In this document: positions 7,187 through 14,239 of the stretch, in pieces
Layout: each line of letters begins with the position of its first letter
Position numbering within the stretch: the first letter of the stretch is position 1
Origin: Candidatus Aerophobota bacterium
GTDB taxonomy: Bacteria > Aerophobota > Aerophobia > Aerophobales > B3-G15
DNA: 21,815 bases
NCBI GenBank assembly: GCA_021163905.1
Contig: JAGGTG010000071.1
Location: 1-21,815, forward strand
Direction: 5' to 3'
Notes under the pieces: model-generated
Databases searched by the model: none
What the model saw: only the letters and a program-made list of their open reading frames with translations
What the model was told of the DNA's origin: nothing
Made by a program: the position numbers and the translations under genes

Positions 7187-8737
7187 ATGAAAAATAAAAA
7201 TGAAATTGTGCAACAGTTTATAGATCTAATCACCTCCAGCAAGGAGATAAAAGTTGTAGTGGAAAATTTTCTTGACCTTTTCAGGGATTTTTTCCACTAC
7301 AGCTCCTGGGCAGTTCTTATCTTAGATGAGGACACCGATCAGTTTAATTTTCTAATAAGAGAAAATATCAGCATTGATAATATGTATGAGATTAAAAGCC
7401 TTATAGAGGAGGGAATTGTTGACTGGACAATAGAGAGGGAAACTCCAGTTTTTGTTCCCCTTAACGGTAAGAACCTACATTTTCTTGTTGTTCCCCTTAA
7501 GGTAAACAGGATAAAAGTTGGGGTGGTTGTGGTTATTTGTTCAATAAGGGAGAGCCACCTCATGCAGGAGGAAATTGATCTTTTCTCCTCCCTTTCAAGA
7601 CAGCTGGCCTTTTTCATAGATAACAGCAGGCTAAGGGAAAAACTTAAACACAAGAAAAAAGAAAAGGTTATCCTTACCAGACTCTCCCAGATTGTAAACT
7701 CAACTCAAAGTGTTGATGAGCTTTTAAGGTTTGTCCTTGATCTTATCCTGGAGGAAACGGAAAGTGAGTATGGATTTATCTTAAAACTGGCAAAAGGATC
7801 TATTTCTCCCTGGATAAGCTCCAGGATTTCCCTGTCAAAGATTAAAGAATGCCCATTTTCCCCTGAAAAAGGTGCTGTAGGCTATATTGTATCAACTGGA
7901 AGGCCCCTTATCATAGATGATTACAAAAAGGATGTAAGGTTCTCAAAATCAGGGGAGTTTACCCATCTTCTGCCATCCACAGCCCTTGGTATTCCCATGA
8001 AGATAAGGGGGGAGAGGATAGGTGTTTTATTTATATGTAACAAATCACCCTTTTACACAAACTACGATCTTGATGCCGCACTTACCGTTACAACTTACAC
8101 ATCCATGGCAGTTAAAAATAGATTCCTGTACGATGATCTGCGCCAGTCCTTCCTTGAAACTGTTAGATCACTTATCCAGGCAATTGAGGCAAAGGATAAG
8201 TACACATCCGGGCACTCAAGGATGGTAACAAAGTACTCCCTCAGTATTGGAAGGTACTTAAAGCTCTCAGCTAAGGATATGGAGATGATTAAGTTCTGTG
8301 GACTTTTGCATGATATTGGTAAGATAGGAATATCCGAGAGTATACTTGGAAAGCCATCCCCTCTTACCAAAAGAGAGTACGAGCTTATAAAAAGACACCC
8401 TGTTATTGGTGAGCAAATTGTAAGGCAGATAAACTTCTTAAAAGATGGCCTTCCCCTAATACGTCATCACCATGAAAGATACGATGGCAAAGGATACCCC
8501 GATGGACTTTCCGGGGATAACATTCCCCTTCTTGCAAGGATACTATCTGTTGCCGATGCCTTTGATGCTATGACATCTGATAGACCCTACAGAAAAGCTA
8601 TGAGTGTAAAGGATGCCATCCGGGAGTTAATAAAGGGTAAGGGAACCCAGTTTGATCCAAAAATAGTTGATGTATTTTGCAGGATACTTGAGGAAAAGAG
8701 GTTTAATCTGTCATCCCTGGAGATGCCTGTTTTATAA
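7187..8737 (+). CDS. GAF-GAF-HD-GYP protein, predicted cyclic-di-GMP phosphodiesterase
   Basis: This soluble protein of about 516 residues has three parts: a GAF-like domain (1-150) followed by a short charged linker, a second GAF domain (170-318), and a C-terminal HD-GYP domain (325-516). HD-GYP enzymes hydrolyse cyclic-di-GMP to pGpG or GMP and so promote motility over biofilm growth. The catalytic set is intact: His375-Asp376 in LHDIGKIG, HHHERYDGKGYP (427-438) with the GYP motif, and VADAFDAMTSDRPYR. The two GAF domains would bind small ligands or serve as dimer contacts. No chromophore cysteine or membrane segment is seen. It follows the HDOD gene under the same sigma-28 promoter, so it should be made with the flagellar regulon. 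A sensor kinase is excluded because there is no kinase domain. Confidence 0.92.
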   Translation: MKNKNEIVQQFIDLITSSKEIKVVVENFLDLFRDFFHYSSWAVLILDEDTDQFNFLIRENISIDNMYEIKSLIEEGIVDWTIERETPVFVPLNGKNLHFLVVPLKVNRIKVGVVVVICSIRESHLMQEEIDLFSSLSRQLAFFIDNSRLREKLKHKKKEKVILTRLSQIVNSTQSVDELLRFVLDLILEETESEYGFILKLAKGSISPWISSRISLSKIKECPFSPEKGAVGYIVSTGRPLIIDDYKKDVRFSKSGEFTHLLPSTALGIPMKIRGERIGVLFICNKSPFYTNYDLDAALTVTTYTSMAVKNRFLYDDLRQSFLETVRSLIQAIEAKDKYTSGHSRMVTKYSLSIGRYLKLSAKDMEMIKFCGLLHDIGKIGISESILGKPSPLTKREYELIKRHPVIGEQIVRQINFLKDGLPLIRHHHERYDGKGYPDGLSGDNIPLLARILSVADAFDAMTSDRPYRKAMSVKDAIRELIKGKGTQFDPKIVDVFCRILEEKRFNLSSLEMPVL

Positions 8738-8826
8738 ATTTACATTAAGTTTTTCTAAGACAGCTAAATATATCAGGGAATCTCACCAGAGAATTTTTCT
8801 TTAAAGACCTTCAAGATAGCCTTCCT
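8738..8826 (+). other. Noncoding spacer after the HD-GYP gene
   Basis: This A+T-rich stretch lies between the HD-GYP stop and the next promoter. The only hairpin I see is a weak TCTC/GAGA stem at about 8780-8792 followed by ATTTTTC. It is too short to call a terminator with confidence. No small gene with a ribosome binding site is visible. Confidence 0.4.
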
Positions 8827-8854
8827 TAAAGTTTCCCACACCTTGTGCCGATAA
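8827..8854 (+). promoter_or_regulatory. Sigma-28 (FliA/SigD-type) promoter upstream of the MCP gene
   Basis: TAAAGTTT (8827-8834), 12-base spacer, GCCGATAA (8847-8854). The octamers are identical to those at 6174-6201 with identical spacing, while the spacers are unrelated. Transcription would start about 45 bases before the receptor gene. This places the chemotaxis operon, or at least its first gene, in the late flagellar regulon. Confidence 0.88.
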
Positions 8855-8905
8855 TTTAAAATGGGGTCCAATCACTATTTATCTTAACTAAAAAGGAGGG
8901 GGTAA

Positions 8906-10888
8906 ATGGGGAATATGAAATTAAGTGAGAAGGAACCAAAAAAACTTGCTCCTCTTCCTGAAGAGGAGCAGGGGAAAATAGCTAAAATCGCTGTTAAAAA
9001 TCCGGAGGTTAAACTCTCAGAGCGCTCTACCCACAGAGAAGCAGCAAAAAAAGCTGCTGAGGAGAGGCTTGCCAAGCGAACAGCAGCAAAGAAACAACAG
9101 CTCATTGAAAGACTGGCGGCTGCTGCTAACCAGCTTGCAACTGGTGTTCAAGAAGCATCATCTGCTGCCCAGGAACTGATGAGTACAATGGAGCAGATAT
9201 CATCTGGTGCCCAGGAATCCTCTGCCGCTACCCAGGAAAGCCAATCAGCAATTGCTCAAATTGATAGGGGAACGCAAGTCACATCTCAAAATGCTCAGGC
9301 CACGTTGGATGCTGTAAATAAACTTCAGAATATGGTAAAGGAAATGTCTAAAGGTGTTGAGGATTTAATTGAGGGAGTAAACAAAGCCGCTGAGGTAAGT
9401 ATGCAATCTGCTGAAATGGTGGCGGAGCTTGAAAAACAGGCAGCCGAGGTGGGAGAAGTTGTCCAGACAGTTGTAGGCATTGCCGATCAGACAAATCTTT
9501 TAGCTTTAAATGCGGCAATTGAGGCAGCAAGAGCAGGAGAACATGGAAGAGGATTTGCCGTGGTTGCTGATGAGGTTAGAAACTTAGCTGAAACTTCTGA
9601 GGCATCAGCCAGAAATATCAGGGAACTTGTAGGACGTATTCAGAACGATGTGAAAAAGGTAGCTGATGATACCAAAAAGGTAGGAGAGGATGCTCGCTCT
9701 CAGGTAGAAAGAGGAAAAAAGATAATCGACAATTTAAGTATCGTGGAATCCGATATGTCTGCTATTCAAAAGTTAAGTAATGAGGTAAATGATCTATCCT
9801 CAAACTTAGCTTCTGCAGTTGAGCAATTTTCTAAAGGTGCAGAGCAAATTGCATCAACTGCCGAGGAGGCATCGTCTGCTGCTGAGGAGGCAAGTAAGTC
9901 CACCCAGGAACAGGCAAAAGCATTAGAGGAAATAAGAAAAACTACCGAAGATCTGGCTCAGATGGCTGATGATCTTAGAACATCAACCCTTACCGATAAA
10001 GCAGCAGAAGAGCTTGCCGCTGCGGCTGAGGAGCTCTCTGCCACCATTGAGGAGGCAAATAGTGCCTCCCAGCAGATAATGTCTGCCATTGAACAAATAG
10101 CATCCGGTGCTGAAGAGCAGGGAGCAGCCACTGAGGAGGCAGCCTCCAACATTGAGCAGTTACAAAAAGCAGCTGATGCAACTGCCAGGAAAGCAGAAGC
10201 TGCTTTAGAGAAGGCCAGTGCTCTTCAAAAACTTCTGGATGAAAATAAAAAAGCAGTGGATGATCTTATTCAGGGAATATCAGATGCAGCTAAGGTTAAT
10301 TCAGCAGCAGCAAAGAATATTCATGACCTGGAATTAAGGGCAAAACAGATTGATAAAATTGTTGATGCTATCTCCAATGTGACTATCCAGACTAACATGC
10401 TGGCAGTAAATGGTGCTATTGAAGCAGCTGGAGCAGGTGAGCATGGAAGAGGATTTGCTGTAGTAGCCTCGGATATCCGCAACCTGGCAAATGAATCGGC
10501 ACAGAATGCCGATAAAATTAAGGATTCAGTTAGAGGAATTCAGGAACAAATTTCCCGGGTAGCACAGGATATAGAACAGGTAGGAGCAACATCACGTGAG
10601 GAAGTAGAACGCGCTAAAAAAACCACCGAAGTATTAAATCAAACGGCAAAGGAGATGGTCTCTGTTCAAAAAAGAATAGAGGAGATAAAAAACGCAACTG
10701 CTGAGGGACTAAAAGCCATTGAAGAGGCTAAAAAAGGAGTGGATCAAATTGCATCCGCTGCCCAGGAAGCATCATCCGCTGCCCAGGAAGCATCATCCGC
10801 TGCCCAGCAGCAGGCTAAAGGGATGAGCGAGCTTGCATCAGCCGTAGAAGAGATTTCAGCTCTGGCAGATGAACTGCAGAGTATGTAA
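8906..10888 (+). CDS. Soluble methyl-accepting chemotaxis protein with two tandem signalling hairpins
   Basis: This 660-residue receptor has no membrane segment, sensor domain or HAMP. Residues 1-62 are a charged Lys/Ala/Glu-rich tail. Two MCP coiled-coil hairpins follow, about 63-362 and 363-660. Tips are at 192-227 (QTNLLALNAAIEAARAGEHG...) and 492-527 (QTNMLAVNGAIEAAGAGEHG...). The repeats align at an exact offset of 300 residues from about 98 to 340 with no gaps. Methylation-type motifs (EASSAAQE, AEEASSAAEE) lie on both C-terminal arms. The chain ends ADELQSM, with no NWETF-like CheR tether. AGGAGGGGG precedes ATG 8906. Such receptors feed CheA through CheW. Here the array would be cytoplasmic, and the ligand or input is unknown. 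The tandem could fold as a single-chain equivalent of a receptor dimer; this is inference. Confidence 0.93.
   Translation: MGNMKLSEKEPKKLAPLPEEEQGKIAKIAVKNPEVKLSERSTHREAAKKAAEERLAKRTAAKKQQLIERLAAAANQLATGVQEASSAAQELMSTMEQISSGAQESSAATQESQSAIAQIDRGTQVTSQNAQATLDAVNKLQNMVKEMSKGVEDLIEGVNKAAEVSMQSAEMVAELEKQAAEVGEVVQTVVGIADQTNLLALNAAIEAARAGEHGRGFAVVADEVRNLAETSEASARNIRELVGRIQNDVKKVADDTKKVGEDARSQVERGKKIIDNLSIVESDMSAIQKLSNEVNDLSSNLASAVEQFSKGAEQIASTAEEASSAAEEASKSTQEQAKALEEIRKTTEDLAQMADDLRTSTLTDKAAEELAAAAEELSATIEEANSASQQIMSAIEQIASGAEEQGAATEEAASNIEQLQKAADATARKAEAALEKASALQKLLDENKKAVDDLIQGISDAAKVNSAAAKNIHDLELRAKQIDKIVDAISNVTIQTNMLAVNGAIEAAGAGEHGRGFAVVASDIRNLANESAQNADKIKDSVRGIQEQISRVAQDIEQVGATSREEVERAKKTTEVLNQTAKEMVSVQKRIEEIKNATAEGLKAIEEAKKGVDQIASAAQEASSAAQEASSAAQQQAKGMSELASAVEEISALADELQSM
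10766..10807 (+). repeat. Perfect 21-base tandem repeat (two copies) inside the MCP gene
   Basis: Two identical 21-base units at 10766-10786 and 10787-10807 each encode the heptad EASSAAQ. A 15-base partial copy lies just before (10751-10765). The unit length equals one coiled-coil heptad. The matching stretch of the first hairpin (321-334) has the same length but diverged sequence. Confidence 0.9.
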
Positions 10889-10916
10889 TATTCGGCAGGG
10901 TAGTTAGACCACCATA

Positions 10917-10994
10917 GGGATTGCCTCGATACCCTTCGCAATGAGTTTATCATCTTCTCTTATTGTGAACTTCTCTTGGGAGGGGGGCAATCCC
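10917..10994. repeat. Intergenic palindromic element between MCP and CheW genes
   Basis: GGGATTGCC at 10917-10925 is the perfect inverse of GGCAATCCC at 10986-10994. Inside, ATTGC (10920-10924) and GCAAT (10938-10942) form a smaller inverted pair. The left part, read on the minus strand, resembles the CATTGCGAGG...GCAATCC type of palindromic repeat that I recall from intergenic regions of many unrelated bacterial genomes. It lies in a 182-base gap within the chemotaxis operon and could fold in the transcript. Its effect on expression is unknown. Confidence 0.55.
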
Positions 10995-11070
10995 GGATAA
11001 AGGTAGGAGTCTATTTGAAAAAGGGAGGTGCAGCCCCCATAAAAATTATTTTTTAAAAAAGGAGGCCAAA

Positions 11071-12192
11071 ATGGCTGTAGACACTGAACATCAACTCGTA
11101 GGTTTTAGACTTGGTGCAGAAGAATATGCGGTGGAAATTTCCAGAGTTCAGGAAATCATTCGACTTCCAGAGATTACAAAAATACCCAAAGTTCCTCATT
11201 TTGTAGAAGGAGTGATTAACCTAAGGGAAAAAATATTACCCATTATATCTCTGCGAAAAAAATTTAATCTGGAGGATGTCGGTAAAATAAATTCCCTGCG
11301 TATCATAGTGGTAAATCTTGATGGGATATCAACAGGGATAGTAGTTGACTCAGTTTCTGAAGTTTTAAGATTACCAAAGGATGCGATCGAGCCACCTCCT
11401 CCTATTCTCACCGGCCTTGACAGCCAGCATTTAAAAGGAATAGGTAAGCTCGATGATGGGAAAAAAATTCTTCTCCTTTTAGATCTACCAAAACTCCTCA
11501 CAAGTTCTGAAAAGAAAGAGCTATCAGAACTTACTAAAAATAGGAGAGATAATCAAGACAAGGATAAAAAAGGAGATAAAAAGATGACTGAGGAAGAACA
11601 ACTTGTAAGTTTTAAAATTGAAAATGAGGAATTTGGAGTAAATATTGAGGAGGTTCAGGAGATTATCCGACTTCCAGAAATTACAAGAGTTCCCCAGGCA
11701 CCTTTCTTCGTAGAGGGAGTTATAAATTTAAGAGGAAACATTATTCCGGTAATTGATCTTCGTAAAAGATTTGAACTTGATGCTACCAGTAAAACAAATG
11801 CTACCAGAATCGTTGTATCCAATGTAAATGGTAAAACAACAGGAATAATAGTTGACTCGGTTTCCGAAGTCCTGCGTCTTCCAAAAGATGCCATTGAGCC
11901 ACCCCCTCCAATTATAGCCGGTATTGAGGCTAAATACCTCAGAGGAATAGGTAAACTCGATGATGGGAAAAGACTGCTTATCTTGCTTGACCTGAAGGAA
12001 ATTTTAACTGTCCGGAAGGAAGATAAGGTAAGGAGAGATGAGAAAGAACCTGTTTTTCCCGGAAAAAAGGAGTCTAAATCTGAGGTAGAACTTGAGAAAG
12101 CAGGGATAAAACTGGAAAAAGAAGCTGAAACCAGGGCAAAAAAGGAAGAAGACAAGAAAACAGAAAAGACAAAGGAAAAAGAGAAAAAATAA
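11071..12192 (+). CDS. cheW: Tandem CheW coupling protein (CheW-CheW)
   Basis: CheW links receptors to the kinase CheA. This 373-residue protein has two CheW domains, about 5-145 and 175-315, joined by a Lys/Asp-rich linker, followed by a charged tail (316-373) rich in Lys and Glu. Both domains share long identical stretches (VQEIIRLPEIT, VDSVSEVLRLPKDAIEPPPP, GIGKLDDGK), showing a duplication. The key Arg of the NLR motif is present in each (Arg52 and Arg221). The first domain has NLREKILP where NLRGxI is usual, while the second has NLRGNIIP. AAAAAAGGAGGCC precedes ATG 11071. A second ribosome binding site and in-frame ATG lie at the start of the second domain. The fusion matches the tandem receptor encoded upstream. 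Confidence 0.93.
   Translation: MAVDTEHQLVGFRLGAEEYAVEISRVQEIIRLPEITKIPKVPHFVEGVINLREKILPIISLRKKFNLEDVGKINSLRIIVVNLDGISTGIVVDSVSEVLRLPKDAIEPPPPILTGLDSQHLKGIGKLDDGKKILLLLDLPKLLTSSEKKELSELTKNRRDNQDKDKKGDKKMTEEEQLVSFKIENEEFGVNIEEVQEIIRLPEITRVPQAPFFVEGVINLRGNIIPVIDLRKRFELDATSKTNATRIVVSNVNGKTTGIIVDSVSEVLRLPKDAIEPPPPIIAGIEAKYLRGIGKLDDGKRLLILLDLKEILTVRKEDKVRRDEKEPVFPGKKESKSEVELEKAGIKLEKEAETRAKKEEDKKTEKTKEKEKK
11571..11586 (+). promoter_or_regulatory. Internal ribosome binding site and start codon before the second CheW domain
   Basis: AGGAG (11571-11575, preceded by a run of A) lies eight bases before ATG 11584. That ATG is codon 172 of the same frame and opens MTEEEQLVSFKIENEEFG, a normal CheW N-terminus. 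The layout copies that of the gene's own start. A 202-residue single-domain CheW could be made from it. Either this is a true second start or the relic of a fused gene. Confidence 0.6.
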
Positions 12193-12195
12193 GGA

Positions 12196-12978
12196 ATGGA
12201 ACCTGTTAAATCAGAGGTTATTGCCATTGCCAATCCCAAGGGAGGGTGTGGAAAGACAACCACGGCTGTAAATCTGGCTACCTGTATCAGTGCACTGAAA
12301 AGGAAGGTACTTTTGATAGACCTTGATTCTCAAGCAAGTGCTACCATCGGGCTGGGTATTAAACCTTATCTTTGTCGGTTCTCGGTTGCAGAGGTTTTAC
12401 TAAACTCTGCGGGGAAGGCAGGAGAGGCGGTTTATTCAACAAAAGTAAAAAATCTTTCCATTATACCAGCTAAATCCTCACTTGCTGATGTGGAAACAGA
12501 GCTGCGCAAACAAGAGGGAGGAGGACTGGTACTAAAAAGCAGACTAAATCAGATTCTTTCAGCATACGATTATATCTTTATAGATACAAGCCCCTCTCTT
12601 GGTGCTCTAACTTTAAATGCTCTTACCATCGCCCAGAGGGTTATTATTCCGGTACAGACCCAGTTTTATGCTTTAAGAGGACTGGGGCAACTCTTAAATA
12701 TGGTAAATATAGTAAAAGCAAGAGTTAACCCGAATCTTTGCAGAATCCGGATACTGGCCACTATGTATGACCCAAGAACCAGACTGAGTCAAAACATCTT
12801 AAGCGAGCTAAGAAAAAGATTTGAAAAAGAGCTTTTTAAGACGATAATTCCCATCAGTACCAGGTTAGCTGAGGCTCCAGGCTATGGACTCCCTGCACCT
12901 CTTTACGATTCTCATTGTAGTGGAACAATAGCCTACAGGAAATTGGCCAGAGAGGTGATTGCCAATGAAAAGATGTGA
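12196..12978 (+). CDS. ParA/MinD-family ATPase, likely positioning the chemosensory cluster
   Basis: This ParA-type P-loop ATPase has 260 residues. It shows the deviant Walker A KGGCGKT (15-21) with the signature Lys15, DLDSQ (42-46) and the Walker B-like IFIDTSPSLG (129-138). There is no N-terminal DNA-binding domain and no parB gene or centromere-like repeat nearby, so plasmid or chromosome partitioning is unlikely. Chemotaxis operons of several bacteria carry such a ParA: PpfA spaces cytoplasmic receptor clusters in Rhodobacter sphaeroides, and ParC places arrays at Vibrio poles. Together with a soluble receptor, the PpfA role is the best guess. The start is 3 bases after the cheW stop, where AAGGA is too close to the ATG to be an ideal ribosome binding site. 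Reinitiation or coupling is likely. Confidence 0.88.
   Translation: MEPVKSEVIAIANPKGGCGKTTTAVNLATCISALKRKVLLIDLDSQASATIGLGIKPYLCRFSVAEVLLNSAGKAGEAVYSTKVKNLSIIPAKSSLADVETELRKQEGGGLVLKSRLNQILSAYDYIFIDTSPSLGALTLNALTIAQRVIIPVQTQFYALRGLGQLLNMVNIVKARVNPNLCRIRILATMYDPRTRLSQNILSELRKRFEKELFKTIIPISTRLAEAPGYGLPAPLYDSHCSGTIAYRKLAREVIANEKM
12951..12958 (+). promoter_or_regulatory. Ribosome binding site for the TPR gene
   Basis: AGAGGTGA inside the end of the ParA gene lies six bases before ATG 12965. This favours ATG 12965 over the in-frame TTG 12959. Confidence 0.6.
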
Positions 12979-13423
12979 CCCTTTTAAAATAAACCTCACC
13001 CGTGTTATTCAGGATGTTGAAAAAGAGATAAAACCAGAGGAAATCCCAAGAACAGTAGAGCACCTCCTCCCATTGGACACCCGGTATATTGAGAGGGGCC
13101 TTAGCTGTTATCAGAAGGGAGACTACAATGAGGCAATAAAACAATTTCAGGAAGCTCTGAAATTAAACCCGGGAAAAGCTGAAATTCACTATAATTTAGG
13201 GCTAACCTATCAGGCTAAAGGACTCTTGAATGAAGCTGTTGAGGAATATCGGAAAGCCCTTGAGGTCAACCCCGAGGATGCCGAAACACACAATAATTTA
13301 GGTATTGTTTATTACAATCAGGGCAGTTACCGCAAGGCTATAGAAGAGTTTAAACTCGCTCTTTCCATCAACCCTGATTTTGAAATAGCCAGAAAGAATC
13401 TTGAGGTCATTAGAGGAAAGTAA
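12965..13423 (+). CDS. TPR-repeat protein in the chemotaxis operon
   Basis: A soluble protein of 152 residues. After a 38-residue lead with PxEEIP, three tetratricopeptide repeats follow at about 39-72, 73-106 and 107-140 (GLSCYQKGDYNEAIKQFQEAL, LGLTYQAKGLLNEAVEEYRKAL and LGIVYYNQGSYRKAIEEFKLAL types, each followed by NP). TPRs bind peptides or other proteins. The gene overlaps the ParA gene by 14 bases and ends directly before cheR, so it is translated with both. CheR-TPR fusions are known in chemotaxis. This separate TPR protein may do a similar tethering job or link ParA to the array. The partner is unknown. Confidence 0.85.
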   Translation: MKRCDPFKINLTRVIQDVEKEIKPEEIPRTVEHLLPLDTRYIERGLSCYQKGDYNEAIKQFQEALKLNPGKAEIHYNLGLTYQAKGLLNEAVEEYRKALEVNPEDAETHNNLGIVYYNQGSYRKAIEEFKLALSINPDFEIARKNLEVIRGK

Positions 13424-14221
13424 ATGAACGAGAAAAGCTTTTCTTTAGAGGTGGATTACCGGTATTTTAAGAAAAAGATTCTGGAGACAACCGGAATTGC
13501 CCTTGATGCTTATAAACCTCGTCAGATGCAACGCAGGATAAAGGAGTTAAGTGAGAGAAAGGGGTTTTACACTTTAAAAAAATTCTGGAGTTTCCTTGAG
13601 AAAAATCCTGAAGAGTACAGGAAATTTCTTGATTATATCACTATAAATTTTTCCGAATTTTTCCGGGATGTGGACCGCTTTAATGAACTTGAGAGAAAAA
13701 TTATCCCGGATCTTTTAACCAGAACTCCCAACCTTAGAATATGGAGTGCAGCCTGTGCCACAGGTGAGGAACCCTATTCGGTAGCGATCATCCTGGAGAA
13801 AAGTTATCCAGAGGTAACTACCAGAATTCTGGCTACAGATATAGATGAAGGTGCTCTTGAGAAGGCAAAGATAGGAATCTACGATAAGACACATGTAAAA
13901 AACGTCCCTCCAGTTATACTGGACAGATATTTTATTAGAAAAGGAGAAAGTTTCATAGTAAAGGAGAACATAAAAAGGAGGGTAAAATTTAAAAAGATAA
14001 ATCTGCTTGAGGACAATTTTCCCAGAGAATTTTTCTGGCTAATTCTCTGTCGTAACATGATTATTTACCTGGAAGATGAAATTAAGAATACTTTACTGGT
14101 CAAACTCCACAATTCCCTGAGAAAAGGAGGGGTTCTTTTTCTTGGAGGAACGGAAAAAATACTCGCCCCGGAAAAATTTGGATTTAAACTAATAGGAAAC
14201 TGCTTCTATCAGAAAATATAA
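13424..14221 (+). CDS. cheR: CheR chemoreceptor methyltransferase (first copy)
   Basis: CheR transfers methyl groups from S-adenosylmethionine to receptor glutamates for adaptation. The 265-residue protein has the N-terminal helical CheR domain, FSEFFRD (76-82), the SAM-binding loop SAACATGEEPYS (108-119), TDID (138-141) and CRNMIIYL (209-216). The start directly follows the TPR stop, with GAGG seven bases before. The receptor upstream lacks the C-terminal pentapeptide that tethers some CheR proteins, so recruitment must differ. A second CheR is encoded at 17007-17837. The two share motifs but are clearly diverged, so this is not a recent duplication. Confidence 0.93.
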   Translation: MNEKSFSLEVDYRYFKKKILETTGIALDAYKPRQMQRRIKELSERKGFYTLKKFWSFLEKNPEEYRKFLDYITINFSEFFRDVDRFNELERKIIPDLLTRTPNLRIWSAACATGEEPYSVAIILEKSYPEVTTRILATDIDEGALEKAKIGIYDKTHVKNVPPVILDRYFIRKGESFIVKENIKRRVKFKKINLLEDNFPREFFWLILCRNMIIYLEDEIKNTLLVKLHNSLRKGGVLFLGGTEKILAPEKFGFKLIGNCFYQKI

Positions 14222-14239
14222 AGGACCAATTAATCCATC

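Noticed and set aside
8775..8805. Terminator after the HD-GYP gene
   Set aside because: The stem is only about four base pairs and the T run is interrupted.
10941..11000. Small open frame of 19 codons starting ATG 10941
   Set aside because: It has no ribosome binding site and lies inside the palindromic element.
10889..11070. Possible riboswitch (for example cyclic-di-GMP class) before cheW
   Set aside because: I find no conserved aptamer core. The paired arms are better explained as a dispersed palindromic repeat.
11655..12263. Long minus-strand open frame (about 200 codons) across the second CheW domain
   Set aside because: It is the antisense of a clear CheW domain, is rich in Ser/Phe as expected from Lys/Glu-rich coding DNA, and has no ribosome binding site or known motif.
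12196..12978. ParA gene as a sign of a plasmid or integrated element
   Set aside because: There is no parB, replication gene or iteron. The gene is overlapped by and embedded in chemotaxis genes of similar composition.
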